Source: Alteribacter keqinensis | GTDB taxonomy: Bacteria > Bacillota > Bacilli > Bacillales > Salisediminibacteriaceae | Length of the DNA stretch: 64,000 nt | NCBI RefSeq assembly: GCF_003710255.1 | Contig: NZ_RHIB01000002.1 | Span: forward strand, 124,001-188,000 | Direction of reading: 5' to 3' | Shown here: positions 12,637-23,148 of the stretch, one piece after another | How the letters are laid out: each line of letters starts with the position of its first letter | How positions within the stretch are numbered: the stretch's first letter is position 1 | Position numbers and translations under genes: made by a program | Notes under the pieces: model-generated | Databases searched by the model: none | What the model was told of the DNA's origin: nothing | Seen by the model: only the letters and a program-made list of their open reading frames with translations

Positions 12637-12992
12637 GAGGTATAACCTCCCTCACCCAAGTATACATGATTAGACACAATCTTTAAAATAGTGGCTCTGT
12701 TAAAGTCAGGTGTTGATTTCCGTTCATTGCATGCGAAGCGCCGTTTGGCCTCCTCGAAGATGAAGTACACCTGCTTCTTCCTCTGCCAGAATAGTAAAGC
12801 AGAATGCAGAAGTTTCACCAAATGGAAAAGTCCTATCTATCACACTGCTATTTTACCACACATTGTATGCGCTTTCCTGATGCAATATTTGTAATTGAAT
12901 TCGTTAAATAGCTCAACTGAAGTTTGAATTCCCCGAGATTAGGCTATCATGAAAAGTGTCGATTTTTTTATTAAATACATAAGGGTGAAACA

Positions 12993-13023
12993 TTTGACCT
13001 TCACTGACCATTACGGTTATGAT
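12993..13023 (+). promoter_or_regulatory. clpP promoter with overlapping CtsR operator
   Basis: TTTGACC-TTC-ACTGACC (12993-13009) fits the CtsR heptad direct repeat with its 3-nt spacer. TTGACC (-35, 12994-12999) and TATGAT (-10, 13018-13023) are 18 nt apart, so CtsR binding would cover the -35. This is the known control of clpP in low-G+C Gram-positives. Confidence 0.8.
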
Positions 13024-13095
13024 AAGAGTACCTTCATGATGAAGCAGATGCTTTCACAACATCATACGTATACAATTTTAAAGGAGGATTTCGAA

Positions 13096-13695
13096 ATGAA
13101 TTTAATTCCTACAGTTATTGAGCAGACAAACCGGGGAGAACGTGCTTATGACATCTATTCCCGTTTGTTAAAAGATCGTATTATTATGCTGGGGTCAGGT
13201 ATTGATGACAACGTGGCAAACTCCATTGTAGCACAGCTGTTGTTCCTGGCAGCCGAAGACCCTGAGAAAGACATCTCCCTGTACATTAACAGCCCGGGCG
13301 GCTCCATCACTTCCGGTATGGCCATCTACGATACGATGCAGTTTATTGCCCCAAAAGTACAGACAATCTGTATCGGTATGGCAGCAAGCATGGGGGCATT
13401 CCTTCTTGCAGCAGGGGAGCCGGGCAAGCGATTTGCCCTTCCAAACAGTGAAGTTATGATTCACCAGCCGCTTGGAGGAACACAAGGCCAGGCATCTGAT
13501 ATTGAGATTCACGCAAAACGCATTATTGAAATGCGCGAAAAACTGAATCAGATTCTTGCTGAGCGTACAGGCCAGCCTATGGAAATCATTCAGCGTGATA
13601 CTGACCGAGACAACTTCATGACAGCGGATGCTGCCAAGAAGTACGGTCTTATCGATGATGTAATGGCAAAGAAAACAGATCTGTCCAACGCATAA
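13096..13695 (+). CDS. clpP: ATP-dependent Clp protease proteolytic subunit
   Basis: ClpP forms the 14-mer chamber that degrades proteins fed by ClpC, ClpX or ClpE. The 199 residues carry the catalytic triad Ser98 ([12 protein letters not shown]), His123 (MIHQPLGG) and Asp172 (RDTDRDNFM). No propeptide is present; [11 protein letters not shown] matches the family start. AAGGAGG is 8 nt before ATG 13096. A frame reaching 12949 would place the CtsR operator inside the gene and is rejected. It is the only plus-strand gene between 3.2 and 55.7 kb. Confidence 0.97.
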   Translation: MNLIPTVIEQTNRGERAYDIYSRLLKDRIIMLGSGIDDNVANSIVAQLLFLAAEDPEKDISLYINSPGGSITSGMAIYDTMQFIAPKVQTICIGMAASMGAFLLAAGEPGKRFALPNSEVMIHQPLGGTQGQASDIEIHAKRIIEMREKLNQILAERTGQPMEIIQRDTDRDNFMTADAAKKYGLIDDVMAKKTDLSNA

Positions 13696-13713
13696 GAAGC
13701 GTGTGAATCACGA

Positions 13714-13754
13714 ATGAGCCCCGGATGTGTGAAACATCCGGGGCTCATTTTTTA
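13714..13754 (+). terminator. clpP terminator
   Basis: GAGCCCCGGATGT pairs with ACATCCGGGGCTC, followed by ATTTTTTAATG on the plus strand. Confidence 0.9.
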
Positions 13755-13851
13755 ATGTGTAAATTAGATTTCTTTCTTTAAAAAGTTTGAGTTGGTGCAG
13801 GAATGCCTTCGTTTTGCAAGCCTCCAATTTTCAAAAAACAGGCTCTTCGCT

Positions 13852-13890
13852 AAAAAAAAGATGACCCAAGTCTACCCGGAGTCATCTTTC
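13852..13890 (-). terminator. crh operon terminator
   Basis: On the minus strand AAGATGACTCCGGG folds with GGGTCATCTT and is followed by TTTTT. It faces the clpP terminator across the convergent gap. Confidence 0.8.
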
Positions 13891-13919
13891 TTAAAAATAT
13901 AAAAAGTTGAACAGAGCGT

Positions 13920-14177
13920 CTATTCTTCCCGCTCGACAAATTGACGTAATGCTTCCAGAGCTTCTGCTTCGTCACTGCCTTCAATCGTCAGCGCAACCGT
14001 TTTTCCTGAACCAATAGCCAGGCTCATAATCCCCATAATACTTTTGGCATTCACTTTTTTCCCGTCACGTTCGATAAAAATATCTGACGAGAAGCGGTTT
14101 GCCTCTTGTACAAACAAGGCAGCCGGTCTTGCCTGTAATCCTGTTTTTCGTCTTACAGTTAATGTTTCCTCGATCAT
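13920..14177 (-). CDS. crh: Crh, catabolite-repression HPr-like protein
   Basis: An 85-residue HPr homologue with Gln15 (TGLQARPA) in place of the PTS-phosphorylated His15, and the HprK target Ser46 retained (VNAKSIMGIMSL). That combination defines Crh: it cannot carry PTS phosphate, but when Ser-phosphorylated it is a CcpA co-effector and in B. subtilis also modulates methylglyoxal synthase. Its position at the end of nudix-rapZ-yvcK-whiA-crh matches B. subtilis, and HprK is encoded at 31.6-32.6 kb. Confidence 0.95.
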   Translation of the reverse strand: MIEETLTVRRKTGLQARPAALFVQEANRFSSDIFIERDGKKVNAKSIMGIMSLAIGSGKTVALTIEGSDEAEALEALRQFVEREE

Positions 14178-14203
14178 TTCCGATTCCTCCTTTAGTCCTT
14201 ATA

Positions 14204-14217
14204 TACAAGCGCTTTCA
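14204..14217 (-). promoter_or_regulatory. Putative cre in the whiA-crh gap
   Basis: TGAAAGCGCTTGTA on the minus strand fits TGWAARCGYTWNCW at all but one position. It lies about 30 bp upstream of crh. A CcpA site here would place a CcpA co-effector gene under CcpA control; the match alone does not prove function. Confidence 0.4.
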
Positions 14218-14250
14218 AAAAGAGCCTGTAGAAAAGGCAGTCAAAAATGA

Positions 14251-15192
14251 CTAAACCTTTTCTCCTGCCCTTAGTTTTGTCGCATACTCATCAATTTTTC
14301 TTAAACGATGGTTGACTCCGGACTTACTTACTTTCCCGCTTTCAACCATTTCACCGAGCTCTTTCAGCGTCACATCCTGATGATTGATCCGGAGCTCTGC
14401 AATTTCACGAAGCTTGTCCGGTAAAATATCAAGACCTACTTCTTCCTTTATGAAACGGATGTTCTCTACCTGCCTCATAGCGGCACCTACCGTTTTATTC
14501 AGGTTGGCGGTTTCGCAATTCACAAGGCGGTTTACAGAGTTCCTCATGTCCTTCATAATACGGACATCTTCAAATCGAAGCAGTGACTGATGAGCACCGA
14601 TGACATTTAAAAAATCGCTGATACGTTCTCCTTCTTTCAAATAGAGGATAAATCCTTTTTTTCTCTCCAGCATTTTTGCATTCAGGTGAAAATGATTCAT
14701 CAGCCTGCGTAAAGAATCGTTATGTTCCTCGTAAAGAGAGAAAATCTCCAAGTGATAAGAAGACGTTTCAGGATGGTTAACGGACCCTCCGGCCAGAAAT
14801 GCCCCGCGTAGATATGCCCGTTTACAGCAATCTTTTTCAATCAGATCAGGAGAGATTTCTCTCGTAAAAGAGAAAGCCCCTTCCATTATTTTAAGCTCCT
14901 CAAGAAGCTTACGCGCTTCATTGGAGATTCTTACAATGTAGACGTTGTTCTTTTTCAGCCGCATCTTCTTACGCACGAGAAGCTCAACGTGCAATGGATA
15001 ACACGTTTTAATCAATGAATAAATCCGTCTTGCTATGGCTGCATTCTCGGTCTGGATATCGAGAATCATTTGTTTGTTTCCGAATGACAAAGAACCATTC
15101 ATGCGGATAAGGGCCGCCAGCTCTGCTTTGCTGCAGCACGGGTCGACCTCCAGCTGAGTGAGTTCTTTTTTTGTCATGGAAGCAAAGGACAT
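14251..15192 (-). CDS. whiA: DNA-binding protein WhiA
   Basis: A 313-residue member of the WhiA family, present in almost all Gram-positives. It combines an N-terminal LAGLIDADG-like fold ([14 protein letters not shown] ... [12 protein letters not shown], and [14 protein letters not shown] around residue 125) with a C-terminal HTH (about 225-305: [27 protein letters not shown]). In Streptomyces it drives sporulation genes; in B. subtilis it affects division and chromosome segregation. ATG 15192 has GGGGGTGG 5 nt upstream; the GTG three codons earlier falls inside that ribosome site. Confidence 0.95.
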   Translation of the reverse strand: MSFASMTKKELTQLEVDPCCSKAELAALIRMNGSLSFGNKQMILDIQTENAAIARRIYSLIKTCYPLHVELLVRKKMRLKKNNVYIVRISNEARKLLEELKIMEGAFSFTREISPDLIEKDCCKRAYLRGAFLAGGSVNHPETSSYHLEIFSLYEEHNDSLRRLMNHFHLNAKMLERKKGFILYLKEGERISDFLNVIGAHQSLLRFEDVRIMKDMRNSVNRLVNCETANLNKTVGAAMRQVENIRFIKEEVGLDILPDKLREIAELRINHQDVTLKELGEMVESGKVSKSGVNHRLRKIDEYATKLRAGEKV

Positions 15193-15290
15193 AGGTCCCA
15201 CCCCCTGACGTAAAAAATTTACAAGTCCGGCCAGTAGGATGACCGGTCACATCGTTTTATCTTTATTTACTATTATAGCTTTATCTTCCC

Positions 15291-16238
15291 CTAAAGCATA
15301 CTCACAAGACGCTGGGAAACTTTCAGGGCATCGTGTCGCAGAAGGTAATTATCAAAGTATAACAGTTCATCCCCTATAATTTCTACTTCCAGTTTATTCA
15401 GATGATCGCTGTCCACCTTTACTTCCATCGCCCCTTCAGTTGCATAACGCTGGGCGTAGGACAAAGGAATCGGCTGGGTATTTACGAGCACCTTATCGAG
15501 AAGGTCTTTTCCTACATGGTCTACAAGGGCCTGCACATGGTCACCTGCACTGAAGTCATCCGTCTCCCCGGGCTGGGTCATTACGTTGCAGACGTAGACC
15601 TTTTCAGCCGAGGCTTTCTTAACCGCATCTGCAATTCCCGGAACAAGAAGATTGGGCAGGATACTCGTATACAGACTTCCCGGACCAATCACAATCAGAT
15701 CGGCTTTGTTAATCGCGTACACAGATTCCTTGAGGGCCGTTACGTTTTCCGGTTCAAGGAAAACCCGTTTGATTTTTTTACCCGCATGAGGGATCTTGGA
15801 TTCCCCTTCTACGTGGGTCCCATCTTCCATTTCTGCATGGAGGACGATGCTCTGGTTCGCTGCAGGCAGTACCTTCCCTTTTACATTCAACACCCGGCTC
15901 AGCACTTCCACACCCCTGGCAAAGTCCCCGCCTGTAATGGACGTCATCCCCGCGAGGAGGAGGTTGCCAAGAGAGTGGCCGGTGAGGCCGTTCCCATTTT
16001 CAAAACGGTGCTGAAACAGCTCTTCTACAAGAGGCTCCACTTCAGAAAGGGCAATGAGTACGTTCCTCACATCACCCGGCGGCGGAATATTGAGCTCTTT
16101 CCTGAGACGCCCGGAGCTGCCCCCGTCATCGGCTACGGTGACAATGGCCGTAATATCCACCGGAAAAGTCTTTAATCCCCTGAGTAAAACCGACAGTCCT
16201 GTTCCTCCCCCTAAAATGACGACATTTGCTTTTTTCAA
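15291..16238 (-). CDS. yvcK: YvcK/GlmR-type regulator of carbon flux to cell wall
   Basis: A 315-residue protein of the CofD-like YvcK family, with the nucleotide-binding N-terminus [18 protein letters not shown] and [13 protein letters not shown] (about 34-46). Other family blocks are [10 protein letters not shown] and [20 protein letters not shown]. subtilis YvcK (GlmR) binds UDP-GlcNAc, stimulates GlmS and is needed on gluconeogenic carbon. The start codon is TTG at 16238, its TTGA sharing the rapZ stop (4-nt overlap), so translation is probably coupled. Confidence 0.95.
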   Translation of the reverse strand: MKKANVVILGGGTGLSVLLRGLKTFPVDITAIVTVADDGGSSGRLRKELNIPPPGDVRNVLIALSEVEPLVEELFQHRFENGNGLTGHSLGNLLLAGMTSITGGDFARGVEVLSRVLNVKGKVLPAANQSIVLHAEMEDGTHVEGESKIPHAGKKIKRVFLEPENVTALKESVYAINKADLIVIGPGSLYTSILPNLLVPGIADAVKKASAEKVYVCNVMTQPGETDDFSAGDHVQALVDHVGKDLLDKVLVNTQPIPLSYAQRYATEGAMEVKVDSDHLNKLEVEIIGDELLYFDNYLLRHDALKVSQRLVSML

Positions 16239-17131
16239 CCTTCTCGTCGTCCTTTCTCTACGTCACGGTGAGAAACATACGTCATGTAACCAAGATCGAG
16301 AATTTTCTGCTTAAAGTATTCAGCAAGGGTGACAGATCGGTGTTTGCCTCCTGTACAGCCGATAGCAACGATTAGCTGGCTTTTCCCTTCCCGTTTGTAA
16401 TGAGGAAGCATATAGCTCAGAAGATCATGAAGCTTTTCGTTAAACTGCTGGGTCTCTGACCACTTAAGCACATAGTCGGACACTTCTTTATCCAGCCCCG
16501 TCTTCGGACGCATATGGTCAATGTAGTGGGGGTTTGGAAGAAACCTCACGTCAAACACAAGGTCTGCATCAATCGGAATGCCGTGTTTGAAGCCAAACGA
16601 CATGATTTGCACGGAAAATACATTTTTCTCTGGTGAGGAGAAGCGTTCGATAATTTTTTCTCTCAGGGCAAGGGGCTTCAGATCGCTCGTATCAATAATC
16701 AACTGGGCCTGCCCTTTTAATTCATCAAGCATCTGACGTTCCAGTTTAATCCCTTCAAGGGGCGGTCCGTCTCCCGCAAGAGGATGCGAACGTCTCGTTT
16801 CCTTATAGCGGCGGACAAGCGCATCGTCCTTCGCCTCCAGGAACAAAATCTGGGGCGTCACTTTGGCCTCTGAACTGAGATAGTCAATGGTTGCGAAAAG
16901 TTCATCAAAAAAATCCCTGCCGCGAAGATCGATGACAAACGCGACCTTCTTCATTTTTTCACCGGAGTTTTCAATTAAGTCAACGAACTTCGGAATCAGC
17001 GCGGGAGGCAGGTTATCCACACAAAAATAACCGAGATCCTCAAAGCTCTGGACCGCGACAGTCTTTCCGGCTCCTGACATCCCTGTAACAATGACAATTT
17101 CCATCTCTGTTGCTTTTGTTCTGTTTTCCAT
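16235..17131 (-). CDS. rapZ: RapZ/YvcJ nucleotide-binding protein
   Basis: A 298-residue P-loop protein of the RapZ family. Walker A is [13 protein letters not shown] near residue 15, followed by [18 protein letters not shown], and the C-terminal domain has [16 protein letters not shown] and [16 protein letters not shown]. coli RapZ guides GlmY/GlmZ sRNA turnover; B. subtilis YvcJ binds GTP and influences competence. ATG 17131 ([12 protein letters not shown]) has GAGAGG 8 nt upstream; a GTG three codons earlier is possible. It is co-transcribed with the Nudix gene 21 nt upstream and yvcK downstream. Confidence 0.95.
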   Translation of the reverse strand: MENRTKATEMEIVIVTGMSGAGKTVAVQSFEDLGYFCVDNLPPALIPKFVDLIENSGEKMKKVAFVIDLRGRDFFDELFATIDYLSSEAKVTPQILFLEAKDDALVRRYKETRRSHPLAGDGPPLEGIKLERQMLDELKGQAQLIIDTSDLKPLALREKIIERFSSPEKNVFSVQIMSFGFKHGIPIDADLVFDVRFLPNPHYIDHMRPKTGLDKEVSDYVLKWSETQQFNEKLHDLLSYMLPHYKREGKSQLIVAIGCTGGKHRSVTLAEYFKQKILDLGYMTYVSHRDVEKGRREG

Positions 17132-17152
17132 CACTGTCACCTCTCCCCTCTT

Positions 17153-17617
17153 TTATTCAGCATCCAGGCTGTATGAAAGCAGTTTATAATCTATGGAGTA
17201 AACAAACGTGCCGTAAATGAGACCGTCCCGGCTCAGGATATGTTTAAAGAAGTGGTGGTCCCCGGCTGCCATAGGAAGATTTATAATATTTTCCGCAGGC
17301 TGCCACTCCAGGTGGCCTTCGGGAGATTCACTGAGAAGTTCACCACTGAAATTTTCAGCGTAAAACGTAAACAGCATCCACTCGTTAACGGTTTTCCCCT
17401 CTTCTTCCACAACGACCGTGAACACGCCTCTTAGTGTGGGTTCATGGAGGTCAATGCCTGTTTCCTCTTTAAATTCACGTACGGCACTTTCTTTTACGGA
17501 TTCCCGTGGCTCCATCTTTCCGCCCGGTGCCACCCACCATCCGCGGCTGGGCTTTTGCAGCATTAACACCTGATCGCTTTTTTTATCATGTAAAATACAG
17601 TTGCTTACTCGTCTCAT
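17153..17617 (-). CDS. yvcI: Nudix hydrolase (YvcI-like)
   Basis: A 154-residue protein with a complete Nudix box at about residues 34-56: GGKMEPRE, seven residues, then REFKEETGID, giving the metal-binding REXXEE. Nudix enzymes cleave nucleoside diphosphates linked to a variable group X; 8-oxo-dGTP is often proposed for YvcI, but the substrate cannot be read here. The start MRRVSN at 17617 has GAGGTG upstream; a longer frame to 17656 lacks support. It leads the yvcI-rapZ-yvcK-whiA-crh operon. Confidence 0.92.
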   Translation of the reverse strand: MRRVSNCILHDKKSDQVLMLQKPSRGWWVAPGGKMEPRESVKESAVREFKEETGIDLHEPTLRGVFTVVVEEEGKTVNEWMLFTFYAENFSGELLSESPEGHLEWQPAENIINLPMAAGDHHFFKHILSRDGLIYGTFVYSIDYKLLSYSLDAE

Positions 17618-18140
17618 ACGGTTCACCTCTGCTATGTCTGCTACATTTATATTCATAAAAAAAGATATTGACCTGTTTTGGAATGCTACTGTCCCTGCTC
17701 TGTATGTACTGCGGAACAGCTGGATTATCGGGACAGGATTGATTGATCACATTTTCACAATTAAGGATAGTGTGACAATCCGCTTCTCTTGATTAAATTA
17801 TACTATATATTGCACACCGTAACCAATAGAACAGGAAAAAAGGATTGTTTATACAGGGGGGAATGGCGGTTGGTGAATGTAACAGGACTCGCTGATATGA
17901 AGGCAAAAAAAGGGGCACAGACTTCGATCGCCTGTGCCAAAATATATAAAAGGGGGTCAATTACTTATTCTTATATTACCCCCATTGTGTGACAGATCTG
18001 TTACAGGTTCGTTAAGACGGAATTACGATTTCTAAAACCTGGTGAACTCCCTTCAATAACAAGGAAAAGTCCCATGCCCAAACGAGACTTCCGCCTATGA
18101 AACAGGTTCGCCTCCCGAAGTAGTACAGCCCAAAGTCGAA

Positions 18141-18185
18141 AAAGTTCGGGGGTCAAAAGTTCGGGGGTCTGTCCCCGCACAATTG
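18141..18185. repeat. Short palindromic repeat (GGGGTCTGTCCCC family), locus 1
   Basis: AAAGTTCGGGGGTC (truncated copy) directly precedes AAGTTCGGGGGTCTGTCCCC with GCACAATTG. It shows both arm types of the family, AAGTTCG on one side and CACAATT on the other. Confidence 0.8.
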
Positions 18186-18283
18186 CTGGTGTTCTCTTGA
18201 CATTTCTTGGACAGGTACCGGGGTTTTAGCCATGGCCAGGCTGTGGCTAATGAGGCGGCTGCCCGGTGTCGAAATACAGGGTA

Positions 18284-18430
18284 TTCTCTTTAAATCGTCC
18301 AAAAGTCTGCATAAAACGTCCCGAACTCTGCATAAACACCAGAAAGTTCTCCAAAAAACAGCCTCAACTCTCCATAAATCCACAAAAGTTCTCCATAAAT
18401 GTCCTCCCAGTCTTTTCAACGTCCCTTCTA
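18284..18430. repeat. 21-nt periodic tract, locus 2 (about seven units)
   Basis: Seven consecutive 21-nt blocks starting at 18284, 18305, 18326, 18347, 18368, 18389 and 18410. Each begins with a form of YTCTSCAT/CAAAA and has A-rich 3' ends (for example CTCTCCATAAATCCACAAAAG). The period is exact over about 147 bp while the sequence is degenerate. One plus-strand frame gives a seven-residue LHK-containing repeat and the minus strand a LWR-type repeat; neither has a ribosome site. Confidence 0.75.
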
Positions 18431-18432
18431 AA

Positions 18433-18466
18433 CCAAAAAAAACGGCTCATCACCCGATGAGCCGCC
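18433..18466 (-). terminator. trxB terminator
   Basis: GCGGCTCATCGGGTGATGAGCCG on the minus strand forms a stem followed by TTTTTTTT, 11 nt past the trxB stop. Confidence 0.92.
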
Positions 18467-18476
18467 GCTTACACAT

Positions 18477-19484
<1,008 letters not shown>

Positions 19485-19577
19485 CTATGAAAAAATAATC
19501 ACGAAGTCCATTGTTCTGCTCACACGTTAGTGTTTGCCGATGATGAGGCATTATACCGCCTTCCACCCATCGAAAAA

Positions 19578-19734
19578 GAGGTTGACCCAAAAGGTTGTTT
19601 TTTTACCTTTTGGGTCAACCTCAAGCAATGAGTGGAGCCGCTGCCCTCTTTATAGAGCCCGGCAGGAGTGGTTTTTCTCCTGCCGGGCGAGTAGCGTGCG
19701 GAGCGCCATTGCCAATCTACCGAGACTTTTTGAG
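19578..19734. repeat. Structured intergenic repeat, class B, copy 1
   Basis: Left hairpin GGTTGACCCAAAAGGT / ACCTTTTGGGTCAACC, then GCAATGAGTGGAGCCGCTGCCCT. A second hairpin follows, GGCAGGAG / CTCCTGCC, then GGGCGAGTAGCGTGCG and GCCATTGCCAATCTA. The copy at 34848-34988 is about 85% alike by eye. The order of parts (hairpin, GCAATGAG, hairpin, GCCATTGCC) is the same as in class A. Confidence 0.8.
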
Positions 19735-19748
19735 GCCCCGGCTTTGAA

Positions 19749-20816
19749 CTATTCTTGTTCGGATTCAGGCATGCGGTAGTAGAACCAGGATCGCTCTGGC
19801 TTTGCGCCCTGAATCACCTTGTCCATACACCACTCCGCCAGCTTCTTTTGGTGGTGGTCAAACTGCGTGACCCGTTTCCAAAGCTGACGGGCACGCTCCT
19901 TATCTCCTGCCATCCAGGCTGTAAGAGCCATCTGATGATAAAAACGCGGACGCTTTGAAAAGGTATGGCGCTGATACAAGCGTTTGAACCAGTCATACGC
20001 CTCGTGGTAATCACCGAGGAAAAACCACGTTTTTGCCAGGTGATAGCCGTACCAGTCGTTCATCGGTCTCATAACTCTTAAACCAGAGGCCATCTGTTCC
20101 CAGGCAATATCTCCCGTTTCTTTCAGGAAAACAGCAGCGTTGCACTGGGCCAGGAAGTTTTTGTCCTCTTTCTGTAAAAGATCAGCGACAATATCGAGCG
20201 CCTGCTCTTTTTCACCTTGATAAAACATAGCTTCGGCCATGTAGGCATAAAGATCCCACTGCTTCGGCTCTTCCGATAAGGAAGTCGTCACTTCCCGTTC
20301 CGCTTCGTCAAACTGCCCACGGTCGAGAAGGTCTGCGGCTCTCTCAAGTCGGCTGTGAGCAAGCTGCTCTTCTGTTTCCTCAACATCATCGAGCTCTTCC
20401 TCATCGTCTTCAAGCATTTCAAGAAGCGTCGTCGCATCTTCAGCGAACTCTCCTTTAGGGTCCAGCTTCAGATACGTTTTCAAATGCTTCACGGCAATGT
20501 CGAAATCCCCTGCATGAGCAAGATTGTTGGCTAAAAAGAAATAGCATTCTGCCATGTTTTCATCAATCTCATTAATGACTTTTTCAAGGAGCTCGTTTGC
20601 TTCTTCAAAATGTCCTTTTTCCGACATGACAATGGCCATCTGACACAAAAATACAGGCTCCTCCGGCTCAAGGCGGAGCGCTCTCTTAATGTAATGTGCA
20701 GCCTGGTTTATATTACGGTTCTGATAGGCTTCGATACCTTTTTTATAGTAGTAGGCGCCGTCCTGTAAAAAAGGAATGACCTGCCCCTTCTTCTCATTTA
20801 CATTTATGTTACGCAC
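19749..20816 (-). CDS. Tetratricopeptide-repeat protein
   Basis: About 355 residues with TPR-type helical pairs throughout: YYYKKGIEAYQNRNINQAAHYIKRALRLEPEEP (about 25-60), FLCQMAIVMSEKGHFEEANELL, CYFFLANNLAHAGDFDIAVKHLKTYLKLDPKGEFAEDA. A second set follows an acidic hinge (LEDDEEELDDVEETEE, near 150-165). TPRs are protein-protein scaffolds; a similar TPR gene (yvcD) lies near trxB in B. subtilis. The start could be GTG 20816 (with TTGGGGG upstream) or TTG 20831. The partner is unknown. Confidence 0.88.
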   Translation of the reverse strand: MRNINVNEKKGQVIPFLQDGAYYYKKGIEAYQNRNINQAAHYIKRALRLEPEEPVFLCQMAIVMSEKGHFEEANELLEKVINEIDENMAECYFFLANNLAHAGDFDIAVKHLKTYLKLDPKGEFAEDATTLLEMLEDDEEELDDVEETEEQLAHSRLERAADLLDRGQFDEAEREVTTSLSEEPKQWDLYAYMAEAMFYQGEKEQALDIVADLLQKEDKNFLAQCNAAVFLKETGDIAWEQMASGLRVMRPMNDWYGYHLAKTWFFLGDYHEAYDWFKRLYQRHTFSKRPRFYHQMALTAWMAGDKERARQLWKRVTQFDHHQKKLAEWCMDKVIQGAKPERSWFYYRMPESEQE

Positions 20817-20945
20817 GAATTGTGCCCCCAATCACGGTCAAAAACTTCTATCTTCTTACAAATTACTGCAAAAAACACACTACAAGCAGTATAACACGCA
20901 CCACATCCACAATTCCAGACCGTAATTTCTCACTTAAAACAAAAT

Positions 20946-20995
20946 GAGGGGTCTGACCCTCTGTGATAAATTCACAGAGGGTCAGACCCCCGAAC
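20946..20995 (-). terminator. His operon terminator formed by an inverted pair of short repeats
   Basis: GGGGTCTGACCCTCTGTGA-TAAA-TTCACAGAGGGTCAGACCCC is a hairpin with a 19-20 bp nearly perfect stem about 10 nt after hisIE. It combines two family repeats head to head. It likely ends the his transcript, although the T-run after it is short. Confidence 0.65.
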
Positions 20996-21005
20996 TTATG
21001 GTGTT

Positions 21006-21662
21006 TTATTTTTTCAGGTGCTGTTTGCCGAAGCGGTCCTCGAGGCGTTCCAGGATCAGGTCGAGTGGCAGCTTTTGTTCTTCCAGGAGAACCATCAGGT
21101 GGTAAAGAAGATCCGCCGTTTCCCAGGTGAGTTCCTCAGGCGAGCGGTTCTTGGAAGCGATGATGACTTCCGACGCTTCTTCTCCTACTTTCTTCAGAAT
21201 TTTATCCACGCCTTCGTCAAATAAATACGTGGTGTAGGAGCCTTCGGGACGTTCTTCTTCCCGGCTCGCAATCGTCTTCTCCAGCTCTTCGAGAATGGCA
21301 AAGCGATCCCTTTTCCCTTCAGCTGAGCCGCCTTCACTTGAGACGAGGGTGTCCGAGAAACAGCTCACCGCCCCCGTATGGCACGCAGGTCCACGTGGTG
21401 TCACAAGTACGACCAGGGCATCCTGATCACAGTCAAACCGGATTTCCTCTATTGTCTGAGTGTTGCCTGAAGTGGCCCCTTTGTGCCAAAGCTCCTGGCG
21501 GGAGCGGCTGTAAAACCATGTCTCCCGGGTCTCCACGCTCTTTTGAAGCGACTCTTCGTTCATATACGCCACCGTGAGCACTTCTTTTGTCGAAGCATCC
21601 TGAACCACCGCAGGAATGAGTCCTTTATCATCAAACGTAAGGTCTTTGAGTGTGATTGTCAT
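21006..21662 (-). CDS. hisI: Bifunctional phosphoribosyl-AMP cyclohydrolase / phosphoribosyl-ATP pyrophosphatase
   Basis: A 218-residue HisIE fusion. The HisI domain (about 1-115) has [31 protein letters not shown], the Asp-rich [10 protein letters not shown] and zinc cysteines in [12 protein letters not shown]. The HisE domain (about 120-215) has [31 protein letters not shown]. Together they perform steps two and three of histidine synthesis, in the order opposite to their position in the transcript. The start ATG overlaps the hisF stop. Confidence 0.97.
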   Translation of the reverse strand: MTITLKDLTFDDKGLIPAVVQDASTKEVLTVAYMNEESLQKSVETRETWFYSRSRQELWHKGATSGNTQTIEEIRFDCDQDALVVLVTPRGPACHTGAVSCFSDTLVSSEGGSAEGKRDRFAILEELEKTIASREEERPEGSYTTYLFDEGVDKILKKVGEEASEVIIASKNRSPEELTWETADLLYHLMVLLEEQKLPLDLILERLEDRFGKQHLKK

Positions 21663-22417
21663 CGTATGTTCAGCCCCTTCTCTTTTAACCAGTCTTTCAC
21701 TTCCGCTACACTCGTTTCTTTATAGTGGAAAATAGACGCAGCCAGTGCTGCATCAGCTTTCCCGGCCGTAAAGGCCTCATAAAAGTGCTCTTTCGAACCG
21801 GCACCGCCGGAAGCGATCACAGGAACGCTGACCGCCTCACTTACAGCAGCTGTGAGTGCAATGTGAAAACCTGACTTGGCTCCGTCCTGATCCATGCTCG
21901 TAAGAAGGATCTCACCGGCGCCCAGTTCCACTGCTCTTTTTGCCCATTCAACCGCATCCCAGTCAGTTGAGTTTCGGCCGCCGTGGGTAAACACGCGCCA
22001 TGATCCCATCTCTTCATCCCAGCGGGCATCGATGGCAACGACGATACACTGGGAGCCAAAGTAATCGGCTCCTTCTGTAATCAGTTCCGGACGCAGTACA
22101 GCCGCAGTATTCAGACTCACCTTGTCCGCACCGGCACGGAGAACCCGTTTCATGTCAGCCAGGGCATTGATTCCGCCCCCCACCGTAAAGGGAATGGCCA
22201 GTTCTCCGGCCACCTTCTCAATCACATCCACCATCGTCTCCCGCCCTTCGTGAGAGGCGGAGATGTCGAGGAACACAAGCTCATCAGCCCCCTGCTCATC
22301 GTAAAAAGCAGCAAGCTCAACTGGATCGCCGGCGTCACGCAAATCAACGAACTGAACGCCTTTTACAACGCGCCCTTCTTTTACGTCGAGACACGGAATA
22401 ATTCGTTTTGTAAGCAT
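21659..22417 (-). CDS. hisF: Imidazole glycerol phosphate synthase cyclase subunit
   Basis: The 252-residue (beta/alpha)8 barrel closes the imidazole ring using ammonia from HisH and releases AICAR. The catalytic Asp in [15 protein letters not shown] (D11) is present, and the second in [13 protein letters not shown]. Duplicated phosphate-binding loops are VGGGINAL and [10 protein letters not shown]. It overlaps hisA by one base and hisI by four. Confidence 0.97.
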   Translation of the reverse strand: MLTKRIIPCLDVKEGRVVKGVQFVDLRDAGDPVELAAFYDEQGADELVFLDISASHEGRETMVDVIEKVAGELAIPFTVGGGINALADMKRVLRAGADKVSLNTAAVLRPELITEGADYFGSQCIVVAIDARWDEEMGSWRVFTHGGRNSTDWDAVEWAKRAVELGAGEILLTSMDQDGAKSGFHIALTAAVSEAVSVPVIASGGAGSKEHFYEAFTAGKADAALAASIFHYKETSVAEVKDWLKEKGLNIR

Positions 22418-23148
22418 CAGTCTGCCACCTCCTCCAGCGCTTGCTTTAGTGTGAACCGTCCTTCATACAGCGCTTTTCCGACGATGGCCCCTTCGATTCC
22501 TTCGGAGGTACGGGCCTTCAAATCAGCCAGGTCCTTCAATCCGCTTACCCCGCCGGATGCCACAACGTTCTTTCCGGTCACGCTTCCCAGGTTGGCGATG
22601 GCATCCACATTCGGTCCGTTCAGCATGCCGTCCCGTGAAATGTCCGTCATCACAAACCATTTCGCTCCGTGACTCGCGAGCTCAAGGGCCAAGTCTTCTG
22701 CTTTTACCGTTGACGTTTCAAGCCACCCGTGAGTGGCAACGTAACCGTCACGGGCATCGATCCCGATTACGACACGGTCACCGCCATATGTACGAAGCAT
22801 CTCCTGAACAAAGGCTGGATCGCTGATGGCCGAGCTTCCGAGAATGACCCGGTCAACCCCTTCATCCAAATAGGCCGCAGCCGCTTCAAGAGTACGGATT
22901 CCTCCGCCTACCTGAACACGTGCGTCCAGTTCTTTTGCCGCCCGGGTTACATGCCCATGGTTAACGGGAGCCCCTTCTTTTGCTCCGTCAAGATCAACCA
23001 TGTGAATCCACTCTGCTCCTTCTTCCGCAAAGGTTTTCGCCATATCAAACGGGCTGTCGCCGTAAACCGTTTCCTTATCGTAATCTCCCTGAAGGAGACG
23101 GACACACTTGCCACCGCGCATATCAATGGCCGGATAAATAGTAAACAT
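22417..23148 (-). CDS. hisA: ProFAR isomerase (HisA)
   Basis: A 243-residue half-barrel-duplicated TIM barrel that isomerises ProFAR to PRFAR by an Amadori rearrangement. The general base Asp8 is in [14 protein letters not shown] and the acid Asp is in [15 protein letters not shown]. Phosphate loops are VGGGIRTLE and ASGGVSGL. Start and stop codons overlap hisH and hisF by one base each. Confidence 0.97.
   Translation of the reverse strand: MFTIYPAIDMRGGKCVRLLQGDYDKETVYGDSPFDMAKTFAEEGAEWIHMVDLDGAKEGAPVNHGHVTRAAKELDARVQVGGGIRTLEAAAAYLDEGVDRVILGSSAISDPAFVQEMLRTYGGDRVVIGIDARDGYVATHGWLETSTVKAEDLALELASHGAKWFVMTDISRDGMLNGPNVDAIANLGSVTGKNVVASGGVSGLKDLADLKARTSEGIEGAIVGKALYEGRFTLKQALEEVAD

Larger units (their letters stand above)
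17618..18432. other. Long intergenic stretch with repeats, no gene
   Basis: About 800 bp between the Nudix gene and trxB. It holds a hairpin near 17907-17943 (GGCACAG / CTGTGCC), a palindromic short repeat at 18141-18185, and paired arms TTAGCCA / TGGCTAA within GACAGG ... GGTGTC around 18208-18270. A 21-nt periodic tract lies at 18284-18430. No coding sequence is convincing on either strand. Confidence 0.6.

Noticed and set aside
17907-17943. GGCACAG / CTGTGCC hairpin as a terminator
   Set aside because: The T-tract is on the minus strand, but the nearest upstream minus-strand gene, trxB, already has a strong terminator; left as unexplained.
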